In this document: one piece after another, positions 15,899-23,490 of the stretch
How the letters are laid out: each line of letters begins with the position of its first letter
Numbering within the stretch: position 1 is the stretch's first letter
Source: an uncultured Arthrobacter sp.
Lineage (GTDB): Bacteria > Actinomycetota > Actinomycetes > Actinomycetales > Micrococcaceae
Assembly: GCF_947495145.1 (NCBI RefSeq)
Contig: NZ_CANLXP010000008.1
Coordinates: 101,304 to 165,303, forward strand
Direction: 5' to 3'
Length of the DNA: 64,000 nt
Program-made: the position numbers and the translations under genes
The notes under the pieces: model-generated
The model's input: the letters and a program-made list of their open reading frames with translations, nothing else
Database searches by the model: none
Told to the model about the DNA's origin: nothing

Positions 15899-16021
15899 TT
15901 ACCGCCTGTAGCCGCGGTTCTTTCCACGGTTGTACTTGGCATTGGTGCGGCCCTGCTGACGCTTTCCCAGCAGTTTGGACGCAATGACCGGTGCAAGCAT
16001 CCAGAGGATCTTCTTCAACAT
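15899..16021 (-). CDS. Small basic protein of 40 residues
   Basis: ATG 16021 to TAA 15899 encodes a 40-residue protein. It begins MLKKILWMLAPVIASKLLGK, one short amphipathic/hydrophobic helix, and ends in a tail rich in Arg, Lys, Asn and Gly. AAAGGCGG lies upstream as a ribosome site. The head-plus-basic-tail form resembles conserved actinobacterial small proteins of unknown function. A TAAG-N4-CTGA variant of the dyad lies 34 bases upstream (16056-16067). Confidence 0.65.
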   Translation of the reverse strand: MLKKILWMLAPVIASKLLGKRQQGRTNAKYNRGKNRGYRR

Positions 16022-16055
16022 AAGGTTCCGCCTTTCGTGGACTGAATCTCCATGG

Positions 16056-16067
16056 TAAGCACACTGA
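16056..16067. promoter_or_regulatory. Degenerate TAAG-N4-CTTA dyad (TAAG-N4-CTGA)
   Basis: TAAGCACACTGA lies 34 bases upstream of the 40-residue protein. Read toward that gene it is TGATCAGTGTGCTTA, sharing TGATCAG-N3-GCTTA with the site at 10127. Confidence 0.3.
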
Positions 16068-17546
16068 TCAATTCTGTGTTGGTTCGAAGGTGACGAATTC
16101 CCCCAGGGCCGCCAGCTGCGCGAGCCGGCATTCCGGTTTGAGGTACATCATGTGGCCAGCCTCGTGATAGTGGTGGAAAATCCGTTCCCGTGCCTGCTCA
16201 GTGAGGGTCATGTGGGCGAACACGTACTCGGCCGCGAAGTGCGGAGTGGCGCCGTCCTGATACCCGTAATCCACGTGGACACGAAGCGCAGGATTGTGCA
16301 CCATCAGCCGCTCGAGTACATCGCTGACGTCAACGGGTGCCCCTTCAAAGGTCCGGTAACTCCAGGGCTGAACCCGCGCGGTGAGGATCTCGTAGGGGAG
16401 GTCATTCTCATACCCGAGTTCGGCTCGTACGTAATGGTTGATTGCAGCCGCGAACGGCCCAGTGATTGCGCGCATGCTCGGATCGTCAGTCGAGGTGGAC
16501 GATTGCAGGTTTGCAGGGGGAGCAGTGAACCGTCCGTCGATCCTGCCCACCACGAGCCCCTCGGCCCGCAGAAGTTCGGCGGCGAATTCGTGGTATGCCC
16601 AGCGCAAGTTGGTGCGGCGGATGAAACCCTCATCAAGGGTGGTGAGGGCGCTCAGGCGGCTGACGACGTCGTCGTACTCCGTGGCTGTGAGTCGGGCGCC
16701 CTGAGAGAGGGCATAACCGAAGTCCCGTGCGGCGAAGTTTTCTGCTTCCCGCACCACGTCGGCCAGTTCCCTGCCCGGATGCCGGCCGTGATAGTGGGCG
16801 ATGGCCGCGTAGGTGGGCAGATGGAGCGCATACGGAGTGTCGCTGCCCGGGAAGAAGCGAAGCGTAGACATGTTCAGCACCGTCGAGATGAGGCCGAGGC
16901 CATTGACGGCCATCCCATAGGCGTCGAACAGCCGGCCCGCGACGGCGACCGCCCGAAGGGTTCCATAGGACTCGCCGACGAGGTACTTGGGGGAGAGCCA
17001 CCGGTTGTTGCGCGTGGTCCAGAGGCGGATCACCTCGGCAACAAGATCGCGGTCCTCAACGAAAGCGTGGAACTCGTCGGTTTTCTCGCCCTCGATCACC
17101 CGGGAGAAACCGGTGCTTACCGGATCAATCAGGACGAGGTCGCTGTGTTCGAGCAGGGTTTCGGGGTTGTCCACGAGCCCGAAAGGCGGGGGAGTCAAGG
17201 CGCCGACGTCGCCCGAGTCCACCAATCGTGGACCGAGCAGGCCAAGGTGCAGCCAGACGGACGAGGAGCCAGGTCCGCCGTTGAACGCGAAGGTTACCGG
17301 CCGGTCCGAGGTGCTGTTGTCCTGGGTATACGCAACGACGAAGATCTCAGCCTTCGGCTTGAACCCTTCGGATTTGCCGTCTTTGGTTTCTTCGCGGCGC
17401 AGAACGAGTCGGCCGGTGGTTGTGGTGTAGGCCAGGCCGGAGGGCATGGTGTGCTGCCGGGAGACGAAGTCGTCGCTGACTTCCTTGACTGCGGCGGGCT
17501 CGGTCTTCTCGGTGGTGGTGTCTTCAGTTGCAAATTCTTCAGCCAT
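16068..17546 (-). CDS. S10 family serine carboxypeptidase-like peptidase
   Basis: This is a 492-residue alpha/beta-hydrolase peptidase. The substrate-binding motif NGGPGSSS is at residues 89-96, the nucleophile Ser193 in GESYG, the acid Asp431 in YQDGATP and the base His465 in EAGHMMY, the complete S10 triad. No signal peptide is visible, so unlike fungal homologues it is probably cytoplasmic. It would release C-terminal residues from peptides at acidic to neutral pH; natural substrates are unknown. It stands alone, 32 bases downstream of the exporter gene in the same direction, so co-transcription with it is possible. Confidence 0.9.
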   Translation of the reverse strand: MAEEFATEDTTTEKTEPAAVKEVSDDFVSRQHTMPSGLAYTTTTGRLVLRREETKDGKSEGFKPKAEIFVVAYTQDNSTSDRPVTFAFNGGPGSSSVWLHLGLLGPRLVDSGDVGALTPPPFGLVDNPETLLEHSDLVLIDPVSTGFSRVIEGEKTDEFHAFVEDRDLVAEVIRLWTTRNNRWLSPKYLVGESYGTLRAVAVAGRLFDAYGMAVNGLGLISTVLNMSTLRFFPGSDTPYALHLPTYAAIAHYHGRHPGRELADVVREAENFAARDFGYALSQGARLTATEYDDVVSRLSALTTLDEGFIRRTNLRWAYHEFAAELLRAEGLVVGRIDGRFTAPPANLQSSTSTDDPSMRAITGPFAAAINHYVRAELGYENDLPYEILTARVQPWSYRTFEGAPVDVSDVLERLMVHNPALRVHVDYGYQDGATPHFAAEYVFAHMTLTEQARERIFHHYHEAGHMMYLKPECRLAQLAALGEFVTFEPTQN

Positions 17547-17578
17547 ACGTTGAGCCTAGCGGTGGTTACGCGAGGCAA

Positions 17579-19060
17579 CTACCCCCGCTTCGAGGATTGC
17601 ATGGCCGGCTCAACGTCCGCACTCCACGACTGGTGCTGCTCGGGCGGGGCGAAGAAGAGCGCGGCAATCAGACCGATCACCACGACGGTGGCGGGCAGCA
17701 GCAGGGACTGGCCCATCGCAGCCGCGTACCCGGCGGCTTGCTCTGGTGCGTTCACCGCATCATTGGCAACGAGCCGTGCCTGCATGATTGCTGCGATGCC
17801 CGCGCTGCCGATCACGGCTCCTACCTGCCGCGTGGTGTTGTAGACCCCCGAGCCGGCACCAGCGAGCGATGGCGCAAGGTTGCGGGTGGCGGTCAGCGAG
17901 ACCGGAGCCCAGATCCCCGCGCTGGCCAGACCGATGAGCGCGAGCGGAAGTAGTAACAGCCAGAATGGAGTGTCCGGTGTGAGCAGCGACGCCAACCAAT
18001 AGAGCGCCACAGCCATCCCGGCGAATCCGAAAATTGCCATGTACTTCGGGTTGCCGCGCTGCACGAGCTTCCCGACGAACGGAGCGAGCGCTCCGGAGAT
18101 GATGGCCATGGGTGTAAGCAGCATGGCGGCCTCGGTGGGCGAGAGGTTTCGGACATTTTGCGCGTACAGCATGAGCGGCAGGCTGATGGTCGTGATGGTG
18201 AACCCCATGGCCGAGATTGCCGTGTTGGCCAAAGAGAAGTTGCGATCCCGAAAGAGCTTCAGCGGTACGAGCGGTTCCTTGCGGTTGAAGCGCTGCCAGA
18301 CGAGGAAAGCGGTGAAAAGCACAGCCCCCGTGATGATGAGCGACCACACGGAGATTGGGCCGGCGATGGACCCCCAGTTGTAGCTCTCGCCTTCCTGAAG
18401 GCCGAAGACCAGGCAGAACATTCCGGCTGCGCTGAGGACCACGCCGAGCAGGTCGAAGGAGTGGTTGGTGGTGGTCAGGTTCGGAACCAGCCGGTAGGCG
18501 AGCACCAGCCCGACGACGCCGACCGGTACATTGACGAAGAAGATCCACTCCCAGCCGAGCGAGTCGACAAGAACCCCGCCGAGGATGGGGCCGACGAGCG
18601 TTGCGATACCCGCAACGGAACCCCAGAGTCCCATAGCCGACCCGCGCCGGTCCGGCGGAAAGATGCGGGTGATGACGGACATGGTTTGCGGTGTCATCAG
18701 GGCTGCGCCGAGTCCCTGGAGAACACGGGCAAGAATAAGTAGCTCAATGGTGCCGGCGAGCCCGCACAGGGCGCTGGACACGGTGAAGACAGCGAGGCCG
18801 GCGAGGTAGACCCGGCGCGGGCCGAACCGGTCACCCAGCCTTCCGGTGATCAGGAGCGGCACGGCGTAGGCAAGGAGATACGCGCTGGTAACCCAGATGG
18901 CGGCGTCGATGTCCGCTTGCAACCCGGCCATGATGGCAGGCGTGGCTACAGACACGATGGTGGAGTCAACGAGGATCATGAAAAACCCGATGACGAGCGA
19001 CCATAGCGCGGGCCAGGCCCGGATCTCCGGAGCGGAAGATTGCATTGTCTGAGGGTACAA
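17579..19060 (-). CDS. MFS transporter, DHA2 (EmrB/QacA) family
   Basis: This is a 493-residue inner-membrane protein with the 14-helix pattern of the DHA2 drug:H+ antiporter family. Motif D1 appears as DSTIVSVATPAI near residues 32-43, motif A as GRLGDRFGPRRV near 74-85, and the helix-5 motif C region is LVGPILGGVLVD. It probably exports hydrophobic drugs or metabolites using the proton gradient; specificity cannot be told. It has no adjacent TetR/MarR regulator, unlike many such pumps. It starts 55 bases upstream of the tRNA-Ala gene on the opposite strand. Confidence 0.9.
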   Translation of the reverse strand: MYPQTMQSSAPEIRAWPALWSLVIGFFMILVDSTIVSVATPAIMAGLQADIDAAIWVTSAYLLAYAVPLLITGRLGDRFGPRRVYLAGLAVFTVSSALCGLAGTIELLILARVLQGLGAALMTPQTMSVITRIFPPDRRGSAMGLWGSVAGIATLVGPILGGVLVDSLGWEWIFFVNVPVGVVGLVLAYRLVPNLTTTNHSFDLLGVVLSAAGMFCLVFGLQEGESYNWGSIAGPISVWSLIITGAVLFTAFLVWQRFNRKEPLVPLKLFRDRNFSLANTAISAMGFTITTISLPLMLYAQNVRNLSPTEAAMLLTPMAIISGALAPFVGKLVQRGNPKYMAIFGFAGMAVALYWLASLLTPDTPFWLLLLPLALIGLASAGIWAPVSLTATRNLAPSLAGAGSGVYNTTRQVGAVIGSAGIAAIMQARLVANDAVNAPEQAAGYAAAMGQSLLLPATVVVIGLIAALFFAPPEQHQSWSADVEPAMQSSKRG

Positions 19061-19114
19061 CCGGCCGCTGACATTTGGTTCTACGCCCGGTTGCTGCGGT
19101 ATCTTGGTTGCTGC

Positions 19115-19187
19115 GGGGCTTTAGCTCAGTTGGTAGAGCGTTTCGTTCGCAATGAAAAGGTCAGGGGTTCGATTCCCCTAAGCTCCA
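19115..19187 (+). tRNA. tRNA-Ala (anticodon CGC)
   Basis: The complete cloverleaf folds by eye: acceptor GGGGCTT/AAGCTCC (one G-T wobble), D-arm GCTC/GAGC, anticodon stem TTTCG/TGAAA with loop TTCGCAA giving CGC, T-arm AGGGG/CCCCT with TTCGATT loop, and discriminator A at 19187. The 3' CCA is not encoded. It reads GCG codons. TATCTT about ten bases upstream may be its -10 box. The accessory genes that follow make it a candidate integration landmark, but no duplicated tRNA 3' end was noticed. Confidence 0.95.
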
Positions 19188-19348
19188 CTCTCCCCGCATA
19201 ACGGCGCGTTTCTTCAACTTCGGCGGCTCGGTAGCCAGCTTCGCATGCCGGGAGCCGTTCGTGTTGCTGGAGTCGGCTAATAGGTTGAACGCCCGTCAGC
19301 GCGAACTCGTCCTGCACGGTCCGGGTGCTCTTGGCTGAGGACTAATCC

Positions 19349-19978
19349 CTAGACTACGAGGTTGCTTGTGAAGCCGATGCTTCTTGCAGCGTTGGCGACA
19401 TCTGCCGCGATGGCAGGAGAATTTAATGGAACCGAGAACTCCGGACTCGAAGGCATCGCCCGGTTGTTCCACAAAGCGATGACTCGTCGTCCACCGACCA
19501 TCGCGGAGGGAGCCAGCACGCCGTCGAGATCGGGCCATGCTGCATGGATGGCCCGCGCCCACGCGCCGGTCCGGCGCTTCTCCTGCAGTGCGACCTGCGC
19601 GGAGGCGCCAGCGCGGGTCAGCCAGGGGCCGGTAAGATCAGCCAAACTAACATCGGCGGCGGTCCGGATGGCCGTGACATACGGCGCATGGCGGTCGACA
19701 TCGACGAAGCGGGTGAGCTGGAAGACCTCACCGAGGCAGGTGTCCACGCTCTCACCCAGGTAGGCAGCGCCCAGAGGTGCGTAATCTCCAGCTGGCTCGG
19801 GATGCGGGTCCCAGCGCGAGCTTGGTACAGGCCCCCAGGTGCGAAGGCCGTTCCACGGTGTGGGGTGGGGTGAACTCGTGAAGTGGATTCGCCACAGCAC
19901 CGTTCCTTGACCGAGCGTGTGAGTCTCACAGCCGATGCGGTGGAGATCGTCTACGCCCGGCGGGTACTGACTCGGCAT
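19349..19978 (-). CDS. RES-domain toxin
   Basis: This 209-residue protein has the RES fold: an Arg in LWRIHF near residue 30, the GAAYLGESVDTCLGEVF segment near residues 92-108 with the conserved Glu, and a C-terminal Asn-rich ALWNN segment. RES toxins (such as MbcT and ParT) deplete NAD+ or ADP-ribosylate targets. Its start overlaps the antitoxin stop by one base (TGATG), so the toxin is translated after the antitoxin in the order typical for Xre-RES systems. The key residues look intact, so the toxin may be active. Confidence 0.82.
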   Translation of the reverse strand: MPSQYPPGVDDLHRIGCETHTLGQGTVLWRIHFTSSPHPTPWNGLRTWGPVPSSRWDPHPEPAGDYAPLGAAYLGESVDTCLGEVFQLTRFVDVDRHAPYVTAIRTAADVSLADLTGPWLTRAGASAQVALQEKRRTGAWARAIHAAWPDLDGVLAPSAMVGGRRVIALWNNRAMPSSPEFSVPLNSPAIAADVANAARSIGFTSNLVV

Positions 19979-20574
19979 CAGTGTCCGGCCGCCAGGTCCT
20001 CCGCCAGATCAACCACGTGATCCACCAACCCACCCCCGAGGAGCCATTCCCGGGGCGACACTGCTGCTCCGTTCAGCACCAGATCTGGCTGCGGTGTGGT
20101 GAAGAAACCGGCCACAGATTGCGGGTGCATATCTTCTGGGAGGACTGTCAGTACCCGACCGATGGAAGGCAGTGCTGCTTGGCCGGTGAACTGCCAGAGC
20201 GGGAATCGTAGCTTGCCGCCGATGGTGACGGCATGCAGCTTGTTCTCACGGCGGTAATGCCGAACCGTGGATGCGTCGACTTTGAGGCGCTTTGCGACTT
20301 CCTCGGCTGTCAGCGCATCAGCCTCGAGCTGCACCTGCGCAACGACATTCTCAACCGAGGGCAGAGCGGACGTGCCCGAATTTGCGATGCCGGAATGCTG
20401 CTCCCAGAAGCTCTTATCCTGAGACGACAAACCGACGGTTGCCGTTGGGCGCTCCATGCGCCGCAGGGCGACCACCAGGTCCCCCTCGCTGAAGGAGGGT
20501 CGACGGGACTCCATCCACTGCGCGACCGTCGTAGGTTCGGCCGAACGACGCTTCGATTTCGAGCTGGTCTGCAT
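19978..20574 (-). CDS. Xre/MbcA/ParS-type antitoxin with excisionase-like HTH
   Basis: This is a 198-residue protein. Residues about 90-130 form an HTH of the excisionase/MerR-like kind (LTAEEVAKRLKVDASTVRHY). The C-terminal 55 residues (PQPDLVLNGAAVSPREWLLGGG and on) resemble the DUF2384 toxin-binding end of MbcA/ParS antitoxins. The first 80 residues are extended and hydrophilic. It should neutralise the RES toxin encoded immediately downstream and repress the operon. An inverted repeat at 20606-20618, 32 bases upstream, is a candidate operator. Confidence 0.75.
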   Translation of the reverse strand: MQTSSKSKRRSAEPTTVAQWMESRRPSFSEGDLVVALRRMERPTATVGLSSQDKSFWEQHSGIANSGTSALPSVENVVAQVQLEADALTAEEVAKRLKVDASTVRHYRRENKLHAVTIGGKLRFPLWQFTGQAALPSIGRVLTVLPEDMHPQSVAGFFTTPQPDLVLNGAAVSPREWLLGGGLVDHVVDLAEDLAAGH

Positions 20575-20605
20575 GACTGCCTCCTACTTCCCACAGTCTA
20601 CTCGA

Positions 20606-20618
20606 ATCAGATTGATTG
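20606..20618. promoter_or_regulatory. Candidate operator of the RES toxin-antitoxin operon
   Basis: AATCA and TGATT form a 5-bp inverted repeat with GAT between, 32 bases before the antitoxin start and next to a TAGACT hexamer. Short, so tentative. Confidence 0.35.
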
Positions 20619-20800
20619 TGGCAGAGTCGCGAGTTGGGGCCCGTTGCAAAGACCCGGCCCCGCCGCCTCACTCTTCTTTCCCGCTCCAAGGAAACAGCAA
20701 GCCCAGCCTCGCATCCTTGAGGCAGGAGCAGCCGTGTGTACGAGCACGAAAGCTCCTTTGCCGGGCGGGGCCGCCCACCCCAGGAGCCGCCCCGCCCCGC

Positions 20801-21601
20801 TCAACCTTTCAGCGGCTGGCATCGGGGGCACCACCAGGTCCGGCGGCGTCCCGGATCGCCGGGCACTTCGGCACGCACAAGGATGGTTGTGCCACAGCGC
20901 AAGCAGGGTCTGTTTGCCCGTCCGGCCACCCAGTGCTGCTCTCCCTTGCGGGTGTTGCCGGTGGTGACCTGGTGGGCCCCAGGCTGTGTGGCGGAGAAGC
21001 GCAGGCAGCGCGCCCCGAGGGCAACCAGGGCCGGCACATCGATGGCACCGATCGCCGTATCCGGGTGAACGCCGCGCAGGAAGCAGAGTTCGCTAGCCCA
21101 CAGGTTGCCGAAGCCAGCCACGTTGCGCTGGTCGAGCAGGGCCGCCGCCACGCGCTGCCCAGGATCATCGGAGAGGCGCCGGGCGGCCTCCTTGGCCGAC
21201 CAATCATCCCGTAGCGGGTCGGGCCCGAGGTGACCGATGACGTCGCCCTCCGCCCGCGTGAAAAGCAAGTCGACCACTGGCAGGTTCAACCCGTACGCGG
21301 TCGGCCCATCGTCGGTCTCAAGGATGACGCGCACCTCGGGAAGAAGTCTCCGTGGAAGCCGCTTGCCAAGAGCTGTGATCGTCCACGAGCCCTGCATCTT
21401 CAGATGCGTGTGCAGGGTTAGGCCGGAATCGAGCCGGGTCAAGAGGTGCTTGCCGTGAGTGTCGTGCTCGATCACCCGCACACCGTCCAGGGCGTCTGTG
21501 GCATGTGCGGGAACTCGGAGATCGCCGCGCTTGAGTGCACGGCCGTCGAGAGCTTTCCGCAGCCGTGCCGCGAGCCGGAAGACACTGTCGCCTTCAGGCA
21601 T
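20801..21601 (-). CDS. Fpg/Nei-family DNA glycosylase-AP lyase (Nei2-like)
   Basis: This is a 266-residue base-excision repair enzyme. After removal of Met1 the mature protein begins PEGDS: Pro2 is the Schiff-base nucleophile and Glu3 the general acid. The H2TH region is around GFGNLWASELCFLRGVHP. The C-terminal zinc finger has CLRC and, 17 residues on, CPRC. PEGDS rather than PELPE marks the Nei/endonuclease VIII branch, so oxidised pyrimidines are the likely substrates. The gene begins within the 3' end of a truncated SRAP reading frame, whose stop at 21594 overlaps this start. Confidence 0.9.
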   Translation of the reverse strand: MPEGDSVFRLAARLRKALDGRALKRGDLRVPAHATDALDGVRVIEHDTHGKHLLTRLDSGLTLHTHLKMQGSWTITALGKRLPRRLLPEVRVILETDDGPTAYGLNLPVVDLLFTRAEGDVIGHLGPDPLRDDWSAKEAARRLSDDPGQRVAAALLDQRNVAGFGNLWASELCFLRGVHPDTAIGAIDVPALVALGARCLRFSATQPGAHQVTTGNTRKGEQHWVAGRANRPCLRCGTTILVRAEVPGDPGRRRTWWCPRCQPLKG

Positions 21602-21770
21602 GCCGCCCGCTCATTTCTTCGCGTCCTCCGCGGGTTCGATCAGGTGTGGCCGGGATGTCCGTCATCTGCGCCACATTCCAGGACCGACGCAGCTCGGTCC
21701 GGGCCTTTCGGATCTCAAAGGAGCTGACCAGATCGGTCTTGTTTCCTGCCAATACGGAGCGTCCGCACAT
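21594..21770 (-). pseudogene. Truncated SRAP (YedK/HMCES-like) gene remnant
   Basis: ATG 21770 to TGA 21594 encodes 58 residues starting MCGRSVLAGNKTDLV and continuing to ELRRSWNVAQMTDIPA. This is the canonical N-terminus of SOS-response-associated peptidase (SRAP) proteins, with Cys2, which cross-links abasic sites in single-stranded DNA, directly after Met1. Functional members are about 220-260 residues, with later Glu and His catalytic residues and the MRWGL-PSW block. Here similarity stops near residue 45 and the frame ends at the start of the glycosylase gene. Two repair genes have probably been joined by a deletion. A short functional peptide is unlikely. Confidence 0.75.
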
Positions 21771-21814
21771 GCGATCGATTGTGCCTCATCGGGCCCCAGG
21801 GTGTTCCCGGTGCA

Positions 21815-22546
21815 TCAGGCGTCGAAGTAGGTGTTCGCTGATCCTCCGGAGACGTTTTGGACGATGCGTTCAGCGATCTCGCGTAGCTTCACGTTCTGCT
21901 GGCTGGAGGCACGATGCAGTATTTCAATTGCTTCTTCTTGGGTGCACCGGTTCTGCGCCATGATGATGCCGGCGGCCAAGTCGATGGTGGTCCGGGACCT
22001 CATGGCAGCTTCGAGGTCGTTCGCGCGGTCGGTTTGCGCGGCCACCCGAACGGCCAGCTGCAGCGCCTTCGCGGCCTGCGCGGCGTACGCTTCCGCTGTC
22101 TCCACAACGTCGGGCGTGAATGTGTTCGGCTCCTGCGCGTAGAAGTTCAGGGCTGCACCTCCTCTGGCGCCGATGAACAATGGCACTCCCAGCATGGAAT
22201 AGAAGCCCTCGTCTTTCACGGCACTGAAGTAGGCCGGCCAACGGTCGTCGGTGCGCACGTCGGTGATGACTGTGGTCTGCTGCGTGGCGATGGCGTTCAG
22301 GCAGGGACCCTCGTCGTAGCCGTACTGGATCTCATCCAGCTTGCGGGCGGCCTCGCTGCTGCTGGCTACCGTGGTGGGCCTCTTCTGGCGGACGAGCGTG
22401 ACACCGCAATGCACCAGGACGTCCGCGCCGAGAATCTTGGAGGAAAAGATGGCGAGATCATGCAAAAACCTGTCGGTGTCGTCGCTGCTGATGAGCAGGT
22501 CCTGCAGGTGCTCTGCCATCGGCCTACCCACGTTCACTGAGTCCAT
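21815..22546 (-). CDS. GAF and ANTAR domain-containing antitermination regulator
   Basis: From ATG 22546 the protein has 243 residues; an in-frame TTG lies 24 bases upstream, but its codons fall in what looks like promoter sequence. A GAF domain fills residues about 20-160 (KLDEIQYGYDEGPCL, GVPLFIGARGGAALNFYA). The C-terminal ANTAR domain (about 175-230) contains IDLAAGIIMAQNRCTQEEAIEIL, the three-helix RNA-binding unit. Such soluble proteins sense a ligand and bind paired hairpins in leader RNA to stop termination. The ligand and target are unknown; no target hairpin pair is obvious next to it. Confidence 0.88.
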   Translation of the reverse strand: MDSVNVGRPMAEHLQDLLISSDDTDRFLHDLAIFSSKILGADVLVHCGVTLVRQKRPTTVASSSEAARKLDEIQYGYDEGPCLNAIATQQTTVITDVRTDDRWPAYFSAVKDEGFYSMLGVPLFIGARGGAALNFYAQEPNTFTPDVVETAEAYAAQAAKALQLAVRVAAQTDRANDLEAAMRSRTTIDLAAGIIMAQNRCTQEEAIEILHRASSQQNVKLREIAERIVQNVSGGSANTYFDA

Positions 22547-22633
22547 CGGTCCACTATAAAACCGGTGCAATACAGATCCGCGTTTTCGCGTGCTGGCGCA
22601 CCGTCCTGGTGTTTGATGCCTGCTCGTGTCTCG

Positions 22634-23269
22634 TCAGTGGCTGATGAATGGCATTTCGTGAACGTAGGTACGGTCATCAATCTGGGTGAGAATGAAATCG
22701 GCGAGGTCATCCCGGCTGACCTGCGTGCTCGCATTCACTCCGACCCAGCCCACACGGTAGGAACCGGTGCCCGGCGACTCGGTCAGGCGGGGGCCTCGTA
22801 CTACCGTCCAGTCCAGTCCGCTCGCTTCGAGCACCTTCAGATGGCCTTCAGCATCGGCAAGCACCCGCCCGGACAGTACCTTCAACAGTAGCCGGATGAC
22901 CCGATCCGGGAGTTTCGGCTCGTCCTTGCCTACCGCTTTAAGCCCTCCACCGGACAAGCTGATAATGCGCCGGACACCGTGGCGTTGCATCGCCTCCACA
23001 ACGTTTCGGGTTCCGTCGGTCTGCAGTGTCGCCGGTGAACCTTTCACCTGCCCGAACAGGCTCAGTACCGCGTCTGATCCCTGCACGGTCGCTTCGACGC
23101 CACGTGTGTCGAGGACGTCGCCTTCAATTATGGTCAGCCGTTCGTTGTGCACGTCGATCTTGCTGGGATTCCTAGCAAGCGCCCGCACCGTATATCCAGC
23201 CTCGAGGGCTCGGTGTAGTACACGGCGGCCGGTCTTGCCGGTACCACCGAACAGCGCGATAGTCGTCAT
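22634..23269 (-). CDS. NAD(P)H-binding atypical SDR (NmrA/BVR-B-like)
   Basis: This is a 211-residue protein from ATG 23269; a longer reading from 23290 adds seven residues. The Rossmann motif FGGTGKTGRRV is at residues 5-15 and the IISLSGGG strand and VVRGPRLTE block are typical of the flavin reductase BVR-B / NmrA-like group. It probably reduces a small quinone or flavin substrate or acts as a redox sensor. It is transcribed leftward; the sequence directly upstream may hold a decayed regulator 3' end (23309-23401). Confidence 0.82.
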   Translation of the reverse strand: MTTIALFGGTGKTGRRVLHRALEAGYTVRALARNPSKIDVHNERLTIIEGDVLDTRGVEATVQGSDAVLSLFGQVKGSPATLQTDGTRNVVEAMQRHGVRRIISLSGGGLKAVGKDEPKLPDRVIRLLLKVLSGRVLADAEGHLKVLEASGLDWTVVRGPRLTESPGTGSYRVGWVGVNASTQVSRDDLADFILTQIDDRTYVHEMPFISH

Positions 23270-23490
23270 TACCGGTACTTTAGTCGGCAATGCGTGGTCG
23301 TCCTAGGGACAGAATTCGGGCAGCGATCCTGCAGCGGCCACAGGGACCCGACCATCGCTCCCGCCTTTGCGGCACTCGTGCGGGAACTACTTGCCAGCAT
23401 TTAGCCAGTTGGGGGAGCAGCCGAACAAGCATCATCGTGAGTCTCTGAATCGTACTCAAGCTTCAGGAAGAGCCAGCCCTCGGAGCTTGG

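Noticed and set aside
16152..17843. 563-codon rightward open frame opposite the S10 peptidase
   Set aside because: The opposite strand carries a full Ser-Asp-His S10 peptidase; the antisense product is low-complexity without a domain.
19126..19317. 63-codon leftward frame running through the tRNA gene
   Set aside because: Its C-terminal part is simply the reverse complement of tRNA-Ala, a known annotation artefact.
22547..22570. Upstream TTG start for the GAF-ANTAR protein
   Set aside because: The extra codons lie in likely promoter/leader sequence, and ATG 22546 gives the normal domain layout.
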